DNA of 41,271 nucleotides from Pseudomonas sp. 10-1B (GTDB taxonomy: Bacteria > Pseudomonadota > Gammaproteobacteria > Pseudomonadales > Pseudomonadaceae): assembly GCF_000935045.1 (NCBI RefSeq), contig NZ_JYKS01000068.1, forward strand, positions 1-41,271. The letters run 5' to 3'. This document shows positions 26,110 through 35,013 of the stretch, piece after piece. Below the pieces are notes generated by a model. It was given only the letters and a program-made list of their open reading frames with translations. It did no database searches and had not been told where the DNA came from. Both the position numbers and the translations under genes were made by a program. The first letter of the stretch is position 1. Each line of letters begins with the position of its first letter.

Positions 26110-26742
26110 ATGCTGCCGCGCGCCGAACAGAAGCTACAGACCCGCCAGGCCCTGCTTGATGCCGCCTGCCTGCTCATGGAGAGTGGCCGTGGTTTCGGCA
26201 GTATCAGCCTGCGCGAAGTGGCGAAGACCGCAGGCATCGTGCCCACCGGTTTCTACCGGCATTTTTCCGATATGGACGCCTTGGGCCTGGCCCTGGTGGC
26301 CGAGGTCGACACCACCTTCCGCCAGACCATCCGCCTGGTGCGTCACAACGAATTCGAACTTGGCGGCATCACCGACGCCTCGGTGCGTATCTTCCTCGAC
26401 GTGGTGGCCGCCCACCGTGCCCAGTTCCTGTTCCTGGCCCGCGAGCAGTACGGCGGTTCGCAGGCTGTACGCCAGGCCATTGCCCGCCTGCGCCAGGACA
26501 TCAGTGACGACCTGGCCACCGACCTTGCGCGCATGAAACGCTGGCAGCATCTGGACAGCGCCGCGCTGGCGGTGATGGCCGACCTGGTGGTGAAGACCGT
26601 GTTCGCTACCCTGCCCGAGCTTATCGACAGCCCGGAGCCGGGTTATCCACAGGCGCTGACGCCGCAGGAAAAGATCACCCAGCAGTTGCGCTTCATCTTT
26701 GTCGGGGCGCGGCATTGGCAAGGGCTCGGCAACCCGGGCTGA
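26110..26742 (+). CDS. TetR-family regulator, FabR/DesT-like
   Basis: This 210-residue regulator has an N-terminal helix-turn-helix (about residues 30-52: S-I-S-L-R-E-V-A-K-T-A-G-I-V-P-T-G-F-Y-R-H-F) very like FabR of E. coli and DesT of P. aeruginosa, which control unsaturated fatty-acid genes. The ligand domain keeps F-L-F-L-A-R-E-Q-Y-G-G-S, also FabR-like. It probably senses acyl-CoA saturation; no desaturase or fab gene lies in the window, so targets are elsewhere. GTG 26077 in the same frame lacks a ribosome site, so ATG 26110 is preferred. Confidence 0.85.
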   Translation: MLPRAEQKLQTRQALLDAACLLMESGRGFGSISLREVAKTAGIVPTGFYRHFSDMDALGLALVAEVDTTFRQTIRLVRHNEFELGGITDASVRIFLDVVAAHRAQFLFLAREQYGGSQAVRQAIARLRQDISDDLATDLARMKRWQHLDSAALAVMADLVVKTVFATLPELIDSPEPGYPQALTPQEKITQQLRFIFVGARHWQGLGNPG

Positions 26743-26749
26743 TCGGTAG

Positions 26750-26844
26750 CCTGTACCGGCCTCTTCGCGGGCAAGCCCGCTCCTACAGGGGTTTTGTGGT
26801 CCGGTGTAGGAGCGGGCTTGCCCGCGAAGAGGCCAGCACAAGCT
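26750..26844. repeat. Paired REP element
   Basis: Inverted units with CGCGGGCAAGCCCGCTCCTA and TAGGAGCGGGCTTGCCCGCG cores and outer arms GGCCTCTTCG and CGAAGAGGCC. It starts 8 bp after the TetR-type stop codon. Confidence 0.88.
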
Positions 26845-26901
26845 ACCGAAAACCCCAGTTCTGCTACCATGGCGCCCTGCCCGACAGCGACGAGCGCCGA
26901 A

Positions 26902-27999
26902 ATGTCCGACCCCCGCCCCACCCTGCCCGAACTGGCCCGCTTCAACCAGCACTTCGCCGAACGCATCGTGCCATTGTGGCAAGGCCCGGGCTGGAACGCC
27001 GACATGGCCCTGCCCTACGAGGCGCTGGACGCCCAGCACCAGCCATTGCCGGTGCAGCGCTACCGGGCCATGGCCTGCGCACGCCAGCTGTACCTGTTCA
27101 GCAGCCGTATCGAGCAACCCGGCGCGGCCGAGCGAGCGGCAGCGTTGTTCCGTTCGCTGCAAAAGCACTTCCACGATGCCGAACACGGCGGCTGGTACTA
27201 CAGCATCGACGCCCAGGGCAAGCCGCTGGACCGGCGCAAGGACCTGTATACCCATGCCTTCATCGTCTTCGCCTGCGCGCACTACTGGGGCAAAGTGCGC
27301 GAAAGCCTGGTGGAGTCCAGCCTGAACGCCGCACTGGGCATCATCGACCAGCAGTTCGCCCGCGACGATGGCCTGTACGAAGCCAGCCTTGGCGAAGACT
27401 GGGCCGACCTGAGTAGCGGCCCGCTGCAAAACCCGCAGATGCACCTGGCCGAGGCGTTCCTGCAGGTGCTGGCGGTACGTGACGACGAACATACCCGGCA
27501 GTCGCTGCTGCAGTTGTGCGACGCGCTCGAGGCACACTTCATCGATCCAACCCACGGCCTGATGCTGGAAAAGCCACGCGGCGCTGTGGATAACTGGTTC
27601 GAGCCGGGGCACCAGTTCGAGTGGTTCTACCTGCTGCATACCTCGCCGCTACTGCGTGACACGCCGCTGCATGCGTCCATCGACCGGGCTTTCGGCTTTG
27701 CCGAGCAGTGCGGGGTGAAGGACGGGGCGGTGCTGGCGATGCTGGATGTGGATGGCCAGGTGCTCGACGCTACGCAGCGGATCTGGGCGCAGGCGGAGTA
27801 CCTGCGGGCGTTGGTGTTGCGTGCCGGGGGTGAAGCAAAACTGCCTGGGCAATTGCAGGTGCTGGAAGCGCGGTTCCTGCGGGAGGCGGGCTGGTATGAG
27901 TGCCGGGATCGGGAAGGCAATGTCAGCCGGCATGATATGCCTTCGACTACACCCTACCATCTGGCGACTTGCCTGGAAGGGTTGCAGCGACTGAGCTGA
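26902..27999 (+). CDS. AGE-family sugar epimerase/isomerase
   Basis: This 365-residue alpha/alpha-barrel protein belongs to the N-acylglucosamine 2-epimerase / mannose isomerase (YihS) family. Expected active-site pieces are visible: D-L-Y-T-H-A-F, N-P-Q-M-H-L-A-E-A-F-L, E-P-G-H-Q-F-E-W and M-P-S-T-T-P-Y-H-L, which supply the histidines and arginine of the catalytic centre. Mannose-fructose isomerisation is the most likely activity, but N-acylglucosamine or cellobiose epimerases share the fold. The ATG at 26902 follows the family's usual N-terminus; the longer frame runs into the REP element. Single gene. Confidence 0.85.
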   Translation: MSDPRPTLPELARFNQHFAERIVPLWQGPGWNADMALPYEALDAQHQPLPVQRYRAMACARQLYLFSSRIEQPGAAERAAALFRSLQKHFHDAEHGGWYYSIDAQGKPLDRRKDLYTHAFIVFACAHYWGKVRESLVESSLNAALGIIDQQFARDDGLYEASLGEDWADLSSGPLQNPQMHLAEAFLQVLAVRDDEHTRQSLLQLCDALEAHFIDPTHGLMLEKPRGAVDNWFEPGHQFEWFYLLHTSPLLRDTPLHASIDRAFGFAEQCGVKDGAVLAMLDVDGQVLDATQRIWAQAEYLRALVLRAGGEAKLPGQLQVLEARFLREAGWYECRDREGNVSRHDMPSTTPYHLATCLEGLQRLS

Positions 28000-28001
28000 C
28001 G

Positions 28002-28093
28002 CATTCGCGGGTAAACCCGCTCCTACAGGGATCGCGGCGCATCTGAAACCTGCGCAGCACCCTGTAGGAGCGGGTTTACCCGCGAAGAGGCCC
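28002..28093. repeat. Paired REP element
   Basis: Inverted units with CGCGGGTAAACCCGCTCCTA and TAGGAGCGGGTTTACCCGCG cores. It lies between the convergent AGE and SDR genes and abuts both stop codons. Confidence 0.88.
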
Positions 28094-28100
28094 CCAAGAC

Positions 28101-28868
28101 TTAACCCTTGGCCGAACGGTCGATCGAGAACCCTGCCCAATCCTGGCTCACCGGCATCAGCTCAAGGCTGTTGATGTTGATGTGTGCCGGCTGGTTGAGG
28201 ATCCAGAAGATGGTTTCGGCGATTTCCTGCGGCTGGATCGGCTCGGCGCCAGCGTAAGTGGCGTCGTACTTGGCCTGGTCACCGCCGAAGCGCACCAGCG
28301 AGAACTCGCTCTCGCACATGCCCGGCTCGATATTGCTGACGCGCACGCCAGTACCACGCAGGTCACAACGCAGGCTCAGCGAGAACTGGCCGACGAAGGC
28401 CTTGGTACCGCCATACACGTTGCTGCCCGGGTACGGGTAGTTGCCCGCCACGGAACCTACGTTGAGGATCGACGCGCCACGGCCATGGGCGATCAGGCGG
28501 GGCAGCAGCAGGCGGGTGGTGTACATCAGGCCCTTGATGTTGGTGTCGACCATGGTTTCCCAGTCGTCCAGGCTGCAGTTCTGCGCCGCATCCACGCCCA
28601 ATGCCAGGCCAGCGTTGTTGACCAGGCCGCACAGCTTGTCGAAGCCGGCCGGCAAGTTGGCGATGGCCTGTTCCATGGCCTTGCGGTCACGCACGTCGAG
28701 CACCAGGCCATGCACTTCGGTCTTGGCCGACAGCTCGGCGCACAGGGCGTCCAGGCGCTCCTTGCGTCGACCGGTTAGCACCAGCTTCCAACCGGCTTCG
28801 GCGAAGCGGCGGGCAGTGGCCTCGCCAAAACCGGAAGTTGCGCCAGTGATGAATACGGTGGACGTCAT
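28101..28868 (-). CDS. SDR-family NADP-dependent dehydrogenase (YdfG-like)
   Basis: This 255-residue classical short-chain dehydrogenase shows the cofactor motif T-G-A-T-S-G-F-G (8-15), R-R after the second strand (favouring NADP), the structural N-N-A-G and the catalytic S139, Y152 and K156 (Y-G-G-T-K). The C-terminal sequence resembles YdfG, which oxidises 3-hydroxy acids and L-allo-threonine and reduces malonic semialdehyde. ATG 28868 is used because it begins the Rossmann strand; the nine-residue longer frame is less likely. Its promoter lies in the 28869-29559 gap, next to the DnaA-box cluster. Confidence 0.88.
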   Translation of the reverse strand: MTSTVFITGATSGFGEATARRFAEAGWKLVLTGRRKERLDALCAELSAKTEVHGLVLDVRDRKAMEQAIANLPAGFDKLCGLVNNAGLALGVDAAQNCSLDDWETMVDTNIKGLMYTTRLLLPRLIAHGRGASILNVGSVAGNYPYPGSNVYGGTKAFVGQFSLSLRCDLRGTGVRVSNIEPGMCESEFSLVRFGGDQAKYDATYAGAEPIQPQEIAETIFWILNQPAHININSLELMPVSQDWAGFSIDRSAKG

Positions 28869-29015
28869 GCTGTGTTCCTCACGGTAGGGTGTCATGGCAG
28901 CTTTGCAGCATGCCCGCGCCGGGCGCTGGCAGCAAGCTGCTCAGGCCGCTGTTCATTTTTTGTTCATATACGGCAAACCCTTGTGGCAGAGGGCTCGGCG
29001 CCAGCTATGCGCATG

Positions 29016-29425
29016 TTATCCACAAGACTTTCCCCATGGATTGGGGGCAACTTGTCCACTGTGCGGAACCCTTTCAGTGATCCGTGGTCGGTGGATATCT
29101 TTTCGGTGATGGCGCAAGGCTTTCAAGCATGCCGCCTGTAGCGGTCTGTCCAAGGTTTTTCAACAGAGTTATCCACAGGATTCGCGCAGTACGCTGAAGG
29201 CATGCAGGGCATTGAAAAGCTTGGGAAAATCATCCACAAGGGGGATGTGATCAAAAAATGATCATACCTCTGCAAGGCTTGGTATTAAAGGGCTTGAGTG
29301 AGATGCCACCATGTTTTCCACAGGCGGTTCCACATTATCCGTGGAAAAGATCTGGCCTGTGGAAACAAGGGCTTGGGAAGGGATGGTGATGTACATGGAG
29401 GCAGGTGCAAGACAAGTTGTCCACA
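29016..29425. other. Cluster of DnaA boxes (datA/DARS-like candidate)
   Basis: Boxes matching TTWTNCACA: TTATCCACA at 29016-29024 and 29169-29177, TTTTCCACA at 29314-29322, all on the plus strand. One-mismatch copies: TCATCCACA 29230-29238, TTGTCCACA 29417-29425 (plus), CGTGGAAAA 29340-29348 and TGTGGAAAC 29358-29366 (minus). TTGTCCACT at 29052-29060 is weaker. The boxes at 29314 and 29340 are head to head (TTTTCCAC/GTGGAAAA). In E. coli such non-origin clusters (datA, DARS) bind DnaA and tune initiation. Here no dnaA, dnaN or parAB gene is nearby, so this is not a typical origin. Confidence 0.6.
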
Positions 29426-29431
29426 TTTGGA

Positions 29432-29550
29432 ATGGGCTGCTTTGCAGCCCATCGCAGGCAAGCCAGCTCCCACAGGGATCCCGTAACCTCTGAGGGCAAC
29501 GCAGTACCTGTGGGAGCTGGCTCGCCTGCGATGGGCCGCAAAGCGGCCCC
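29432..29550. repeat. Paired REP element (CTGGCTCGCCTGCGATGGGC subtype)
   Basis: Inverted units with GCAAGCCAGCTCCCACAG and CTGTGGGAGCTGGCTCGCC cores and outer stems GGGCTGCTTTGCAGCCC and GGGCCGCAAAGCGGCCC. It is a third, diverged REP flavour and lies just downstream of the livF stop codon. Confidence 0.86.
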
Positions 29551-29559
29551 GAATTCAAC

Positions 29560-30276
29560 TCAATGCCCGCCAAGGTAGGCGTTGCGCACTTCCTCGTTGA
29601 CCAACAGCTCCTGCCCGGTGCCGGTCATGCGAATCTGCCCGTTGACCATCACATACGCCCGGTCCGACAGCTTCAGCGCATGGTTGGCGTTCTGCTCCAC
29701 CAGGAAGATGGTCATGCCGGTCTTGGCCAGCTCACGCAAGGTCGAGAAGATCTGCTTGACCACGATCGGCGCCAGCCCCAGCGACGGTTCATCCAGCAAC
29801 AGCAGCTTCGGCCGGCTCATCAGCGCCCGGGCAATGGCCAGCATCTGCTGCTCGCCACCGGACATGGTCATGGCCCGCTGGTTACGCCGCTCCTTCAAGC
29901 GCGGGAACAGTTCGTACATGCGCTGCATGTCTTCGTCGGCATGCTTGTCGCCGATGGGGATGGTGCCCATCATCAGGTTCTCCTCGACGGTCATGTCAGG
30001 AAACACCCGGCGCCCTTCCGGCGACTGGGCGATGCCGTTGGAAGCGATGTAGTGCGACGACTTGCGGGTGATGTCGGTACCCCGGTATACGATCTGCCCC
30101 GAGGCCGCCCGCGGCTGCCCGAAAATCGACATCAGCAGGGTCGACTTGCCGGCACCGTTGGCGCCAATCAGGCTTACCGTCTCGCCTTCGTCGATGTGCA
30201 TCGAGACCTTTTTCAGCGCCTGGATCGGCCCATAGAACACGTCCAGGTCCTTCAGCTCGAGAATGGGTGCACTCAT
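29560..30276 (-). CDS. livF: Branched-chain amino acid ABC transporter ATPase LivF
   Basis: This 238-residue ATPase shows Walker A G-A-N-G-A-G-K-S-T (38-46), signature M-S-G-G-E-Q-Q-M-L-A-I-A-R-A-L and Walker B L-L-L-L-D-E-P-S-L-G-L, with V-E-Q-N in the switch region as in LivF/BraG. It is the last gene of livKHMGF, overlapping livG by 4 bp. With LivG it drives uptake of leucine, isoleucine and valine. Confidence 0.96.
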   Translation of the reverse strand: MSAPILELKDLDVFYGPIQALKKVSMHIDEGETVSLIGANGAGKSTLLMSIFGQPRAASGQIVYRGTDITRKSSHYIASNGIAQSPEGRRVFPDMTVEENLMMGTIPIGDKHADEDMQRMYELFPRLKERRNQRAMTMSGGEQQMLAIARALMSRPKLLLLDEPSLGLAPIVVKQIFSTLRELAKTGMTIFLVEQNANHALKLSDRAYVMVNGQIRMTGTGQELLVNEEVRNAYLGGH

Positions 30277-31144
30277 ACCAGTTCCTCTTCGTCGGCACCC
30301 AGGTAGGCGGCGATCACCGTGGGGTTGTTACGGATGTCCTGCGGCGCGCCTTCGGCGATCAGTTTGCCGTGGTCGAGCACCACGATATGGTCGGAAATGC
30401 TCATGACCATGCCCATGTCGTGTTCGATCAGCACCACGGTGATGTCGTGCTCATCACGCAGTACGCGAATCATGCGGCTGAGGGCCTCGGTTTCCTGCGG
30501 GTTGAGGCCAGCCGCCGGCTCGTCCAGGCAGATGATCTTCGGCCGCGTGCACATGGCCCGGGCAATTTCCAGGCGGCGCTGCTGGCCGTACGACAACTCG
30601 CCGGCCAGGCGGTTGGCGCAGTCGACCAGGTCGACCACTTCCAGCCAGTAGAACGCGTGGTCCAGCGCATCGCTCTCGGCCTGGCGATAGCCCTTGGTGT
30701 TGAGCACCCCGGCCAGCAGGTTGCGGTTGACCCACATGTGCTGGGCCACCAGCAGGTTCTCGACCACCGACATTTCCTTGAACAGGCGAATGTTCTGGAA
30801 GGTACGCGCAAGGCCGGCGCGGTTGACCAGGTGGGTACCGCCGAACATCTTGTAGTACAGGCGGTTGGCAAAGCGCGCCGGCGAAACGAAATCCGCCACT
30901 TGGAAGCGCTCGCCGAGCAGCTGGATGACATTGGTATGGCTGCCACGCACGTTCAGTTCGATACGCCCGCCAGTGGCCTTGTAGAAACCGGTCAGGCAGT
31001 TGAACACCGTGGTCTTGCCGGCGCCGTTGGGGCCGATCAGGGCGAAGATCTGGTTTCGCCTGACCTTCAGGCTGACATCGCTGAGCGCCTTGATGCCACC
31101 GAACTGCATCATCAGGTTGTCGACCGACAGAATGATATCGTCGC

Positions 31145-31148
<4 letters not shown>
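30273..31148 (-). CDS. livG: Branched-chain amino acid ABC transporter ATPase LivG
   Basis: This 291-residue ATPase shows Walker A G-P-N-G-A-G-K-T-T (39-47), signature L-S-Y-G-Q-Q-R-R-L-E-I-A-R-A-M and Walker B I-I-C-L-D-E-P-A-A-G-L-N, with V-L-I-E-H-D-M-G in the switch. The long insert between Walker A and signature (G-S-H-T-N-V-I-Q-L-L to Y-R-Q-A-E-S) is typical of LivG/BraF. It overlaps livM at its start and livF at its end by 4 bp each. Confidence 0.96.
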
Positions 31149-32449
<1,301 letters not shown>

Positions 32450-32451
32450 GT

Positions 32452-33366
32452 TCACACCTTAGCCACGAGCGGGCGACCCAGCAGGCCTTGTGGGCGGAAG
32501 ATAAGGATCATCACCAGCAGCGAGAAGCTGAACACATCCTTGTAGTCGGAGTTGATCAGGCCAGAGAACAGCGACTCGGAAATACCCAGGATGATCCCGC
32601 CAAGCATGGCGCCAGGCAACGAGCCGATACCACCGAGCACCGCGGCGGTGAACGCCTTGATGCCGATGATGAAGCCGGCGTAGAAGTCGAAAGTGCCGTA
32701 GTTCATGGTGATCAGTACGCCAGCCAGGGCGGCCATCACCGCACCGATGACGAACACGTAGGAGATCACCCGGTCGGTGTTGATGCCCAGGATCGAGGCC
32801 ATCTTGCGGTCTTGCTGGGTGGCACGGCACATGCGGCCGAGCTTGGTGTACTTGATCACGTAGGTGAGCAGGCCCATGCCGACGAAGGCTGCGATCAGGA
32901 TGAAGATCTTGGTGTAGGTCAGTTGCACGAAGCCGGTACCGACCTCGACACGCATGGCACCTTCAAGCAGGGTCGGCACGCCTTGCTGGCGAGCGCCCTG
33001 GCTGATCTGCGCATAGTTCTGCAGGATAAGCGAAATGCCGATGGCACTGATCAGCGGTGCCAGGCGCGTGGAGTTGCGCAGGGGTTTGTAGGCGATACGC
33101 TCGATGGTGAAGCCATATACGGCGGTGACGACGATGGTGAACAACAGCGTGCCCAGCATCAGCAGGGGGAACGATTCGATGCCGAAGTAAGCCAGCAATG
33201 CCAGGCTGATCGCCGCCAGGTAGGCGGAAATCATATACACCTCGCCGTGCGCGAAGTTGATCATGCCGATGATGCCATAGACCATTGTGTAGCCGATGGC
33301 GATCAGGCCATAGACCGACCCGAGGGTCAGGCCATTGACCAGTTGCTGCAGGAAAATACCATCCAT
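32452..33366 (-). CDS. livH: Branched-chain amino acid ABC transporter permease LivH
   Basis: This 304-residue permease has about eight helices, with G-Y-T-M-V-Y-G-I-I-G-M-I-N-F-A-H-G-E-V and the coupling loop A-T-Q-Q-D-R-K-M-A-S-I-L-G-I-N of LivH/BraD. It follows livK after 155 bp; the other liv genes overlap or nearly so. Its ribosome-binding site AGGTGAG lies partly within a 9-bp hairpin (33370-33392), so its translation may be damped relative to livK. Confidence 0.96.
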   Translation of the reverse strand: MDGIFLQQLVNGLTLGSVYGLIAIGYTMVYGIIGMINFAHGEVYMISAYLAAISLALLAYFGIESFPLLMLGTLLFTIVVTAVYGFTIERIAYKPLRNSTRLAPLISAIGISLILQNYAQISQGARQQGVPTLLEGAMRVEVGTGFVQLTYTKIFILIAAFVGMGLLTYVIKYTKLGRMCRATQQDRKMASILGINTDRVISYVFVIGAVMAALAGVLITMNYGTFDFYAGFIIGIKAFTAAVLGGIGSLPGAMLGGIILGISESLFSGLINSDYKDVFSFSLLVMILIFRPQGLLGRPLVAKV

Positions 33367-33369
33367 AAC

Positions 33370-33392
33370 GCAATCTCACCTATTGAGATTGC
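33370..33392 (-). promoter_or_regulatory. Hairpin over the livH ribosome-binding site
   Basis: GCAATCTCA (33370-33378) and TGAGATTGC (33384-33392) form a perfect 9-bp stem with a five-base loop. In the minus-strand mRNA the loop and the following stem strand contain AGGTGAG, the livH Shine-Dalgarno sequence. It has no U-tract, so it is not a terminator. Confidence 0.6.
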
Positions 33393-33485
33393 ACGAGCGC
33401 CGACCACGGTGGGCCGCCTATGCAGCGGCCCTCGCAGCGCAGAACTGTGCAGATCTACGGATAAAGACAGGTACCGCGGGGCTTT

Positions 33486-33510
33486 GGCCCGGGGCTTGGG
33501 CACCCGGGCC
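33486..33510 (-). promoter_or_regulatory. Strong GC hairpin just after livK
   Basis: GGCCCGGG (33486-33493) and CCCGGGCC (33503-33510) form a perfect 8-bp GC stem 12 bp after the livK stop codon, with a nine-base loop and no U-tract. It is likely to shield the livK 3' end from exonucleases or slow readthrough, keeping the binding protein in excess. Confidence 0.6.
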
Positions 33511-33521
33511 GTCGGCCGTTG

Positions 33522-34658
33522 TTATTTTTGTTTTTCCAGCTGGTGGTATTTGCCGTCCTTGTCCCACTGGTAGACCACGTAGTCCGACACGGTCAGGTCG
33601 CCCTTGCTGTCGAATTTCTTCTCGCCCATGACGGTCTGGACCGAGTTGGCCTTGAGCCACTTGGCAGCATCCTCGCCCTTGTTCGACTTGGCGCCATTGA
33701 AGGCAGCGGCCAGGACTTGCATCGAGGCGTAGGCGTACAGGGTGTAGCCCTCAGGTTCGGTACCGGCCTTGCGGAACTCCTCCACCACCGCCTTGCTGTC
33801 GGGCAGCAGGCGCGGGTCGGCGCCGAAGGTCATGTACACGCCATCGACGTACTGCGCGCCACCGGCTGTGGCCACCAGCTCGTCAGTGACGATGCCGTCA
33901 TCGGACATGAACTTGACATCCTTCAGGCCCTGCTCGCGCAACTGGCGTACCAGCGGGCCAGCTTCCGGGTGCAGGCCGCCGAAGTAGACCACGTCGGCAC
34001 CGGTAGAGCGGATCTTGGTGACCACGGCACTGAAGTCCTTCTCGCCACGGGTCAGGCCTTCGTACAGCACCGGCTTGACGCCGCGTTTTTCCAGCTGCGC
34101 CTTGGTCGCGTCGGCCAGGCCCTGGCCGTAGGTGTCCTTGTCGTGCAGCACCGCGACTTTCTTGGCCTTGAGCACGTCGATGATGTAGTCGCCGGCAACG
34201 ATGCCCTGCTGGTCGTCACGCCCACACATGCGGAACATGGCACTCAGCCCGCGCTCGGTCACCTGCGGGTTGGTCGAGCCCGGGGTAACGGCGATCACGC
34301 CAGCTTCGTCATATACCTCGGAGGCCGGGATGGTGTTGGAGGAACAGAAGTGGCCAACCACACCGATCACCTTGTCCTGGTCGACCAGGCGGTTGGCCAC
34401 GGAAACGGCCTGCTTCGGCTCGCAGGCGTCATCGCCCCTGACCAGGACGATTTTCTCGCCGTTCACGCCACCGGCGGCGTTGATCTTGTCGGCCGCTGCC
34501 TGCGCACCTTTCATGTACTGCTCGCCAAACGCTGCGTTAGCCCCGGTCATGGGGCCCGCGACACCGATCTTGACGTCGGCCTGAACATACGAAGAAACAC
34601 CCAGTGCCGTAGCTACGGCCAGAGCCAGGAAACCTTTCTTGTAAAACGTCTGCGACAT
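33522..34658 (-). CDS. livK: Branched-chain amino acid-binding protein LivK/BraC
   Basis: This 378-residue periplasmic protein has a signal peptide (about 1-27, S-S-Y-V-Q-A cleavage site) and the Leu/Ile/Val-binding fold: V-K-I-G-V-A-G-P-M-T-G at strand 1, N-A-A-G-G-V-N-G-E-K-I, D-D-A-C-E-P-K-Q-A and G-H-F-C-S-S-N-T, whose cysteines form the conserved disulfide. It binds leucine, isoleucine, valine and often alanine or threonine. It heads livKHMGF; the AAGGAG site is nine bases upstream. A run of seven A's lies just before that site. Confidence 0.96.
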   Translation of the reverse strand: MSQTFYKKGFLALAVATALGVSSYVQADVKIGVAGPMTGANAAFGEQYMKGAQAAADKINAAGGVNGEKIVLVRGDDACEPKQAVSVANRLVDQDKVIGVVGHFCSSNTIPASEVYDEAGVIAVTPGSTNPQVTERGLSAMFRMCGRDDQQGIVAGDYIIDVLKAKKVAVLHDKDTYGQGLADATKAQLEKRGVKPVLYEGLTRGEKDFSAVVTKIRSTGADVVYFGGLHPEAGPLVRQLREQGLKDVKFMSDDGIVTDELVATAGGAQYVDGVYMTFGADPRLLPDSKAVVEEFRKAGTEPEGYTLYAYASMQVLAAAFNGAKSNKGEDAAKWLKANSVQTVMGEKKFDSKGDLTVSDYVVYQWDKDGKYHQLEKQK

Positions 34659-34717
34659 GAGGTGGTGCTCCTTGAGTTTTTTTGGTTGGCACTACAACTT
34701 CTCAGCCCTGTGCTCAG

Positions 34718-34733
34718 AGCAAGGGCCGTGCCA
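34718..34733 (-). promoter_or_regulatory. Sigma-54 promoter of livKHMGF
   Basis: On the minus strand TGGCAC (34733-34728), GGCCC, then TTGCT (34722-34718) matches the -24/-12 consensus TGGCACG-N4-TTGCW at every specified base. It predicts a start at about 34707 and a 49-nt leader to the livK ATG. The same class of element precedes urtA. Confidence 0.75.
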
Positions 34734-34766
34734 TCGGTTTTGTCTTCCGGGAAAACACACGGTGCA

Positions 34767-34784
34767 GGTCGCCTGCAGGCGACC
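34767..34784. promoter_or_regulatory. 18-bp perfect palindrome upstream of the livK promoter
   Basis: GGTCGCCTGCAGGCGACC is a perfect palindrome centred about 68 bp upstream of the predicted livK start. As DNA it suits a dimeric regulator; it lies upstream of the predicted transcript, so an RNA role is less likely. I cannot assign the protein. Confidence 0.45.
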
Positions 34785-34933
34785 GACGGCCTTTTCTTTA
34801 TTGAGCGTGCAACCGTCTGCCACGCGGCAGGCGCCACCACACGTACAGACAAGGAGCAACCGTCGAGCGCCATCATTGCAACCCCGGCAAGTGTTTACGT
34901 GCAACCGCCCTGTAACAGCAGACGTCACCGAAC

Positions 34934-34950
34934 TGCACACCGCTGGTGCG
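34934..34950. promoter_or_regulatory. NtrC-like site upstream of livK
   Basis: TGCACA-CCGCT-GGTGCG keeps 10 of 12 specified bases of the NtrC consensus TGCACC-N5-GGTGCA with correct spacing. It is about 235 bp upstream of the predicted livK start point, a workable enhancer distance for a sigma-54 promoter. Confidence 0.4.
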
Positions 34951-35013
34951 CGACTGCTACAGGCCGCACCGTTTCAAGGCTAGCTGGTGCACGGAAAAAC
35001 ACCTCTGTTTTGG

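Larger units (their letters stand above)
28869..29559. other. 691-bp intergenic region, AT-rich, with DnaA-box cluster and REP
   Basis: No gene is supported in this gap between the divergently read SDR start and the livF stop. The part from about 28955 to 29430 is clearly richer in A and T than the flanks. It carries the DnaA-box cluster listed separately, a TGATCA-N5-TGATCA pair (29248-29264), and a REP pair at 29432-29550. The short frames through it have no coding character. Confidence 0.7.

Noticed and set aside
28869..29559. Chromosomal origin of replication
   Set aside because: The DnaA boxes are suggestive, but the usual neighbours (dnaA, dnaN, recF, gyrB, rpmH, parAB) are absent and no clear AT-rich 13-mer array is seen.
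34685..34696. Plus-strand TGGCAC near livK as a second sigma-54 element
   Set aside because: The required TTGC is missing five bases later.
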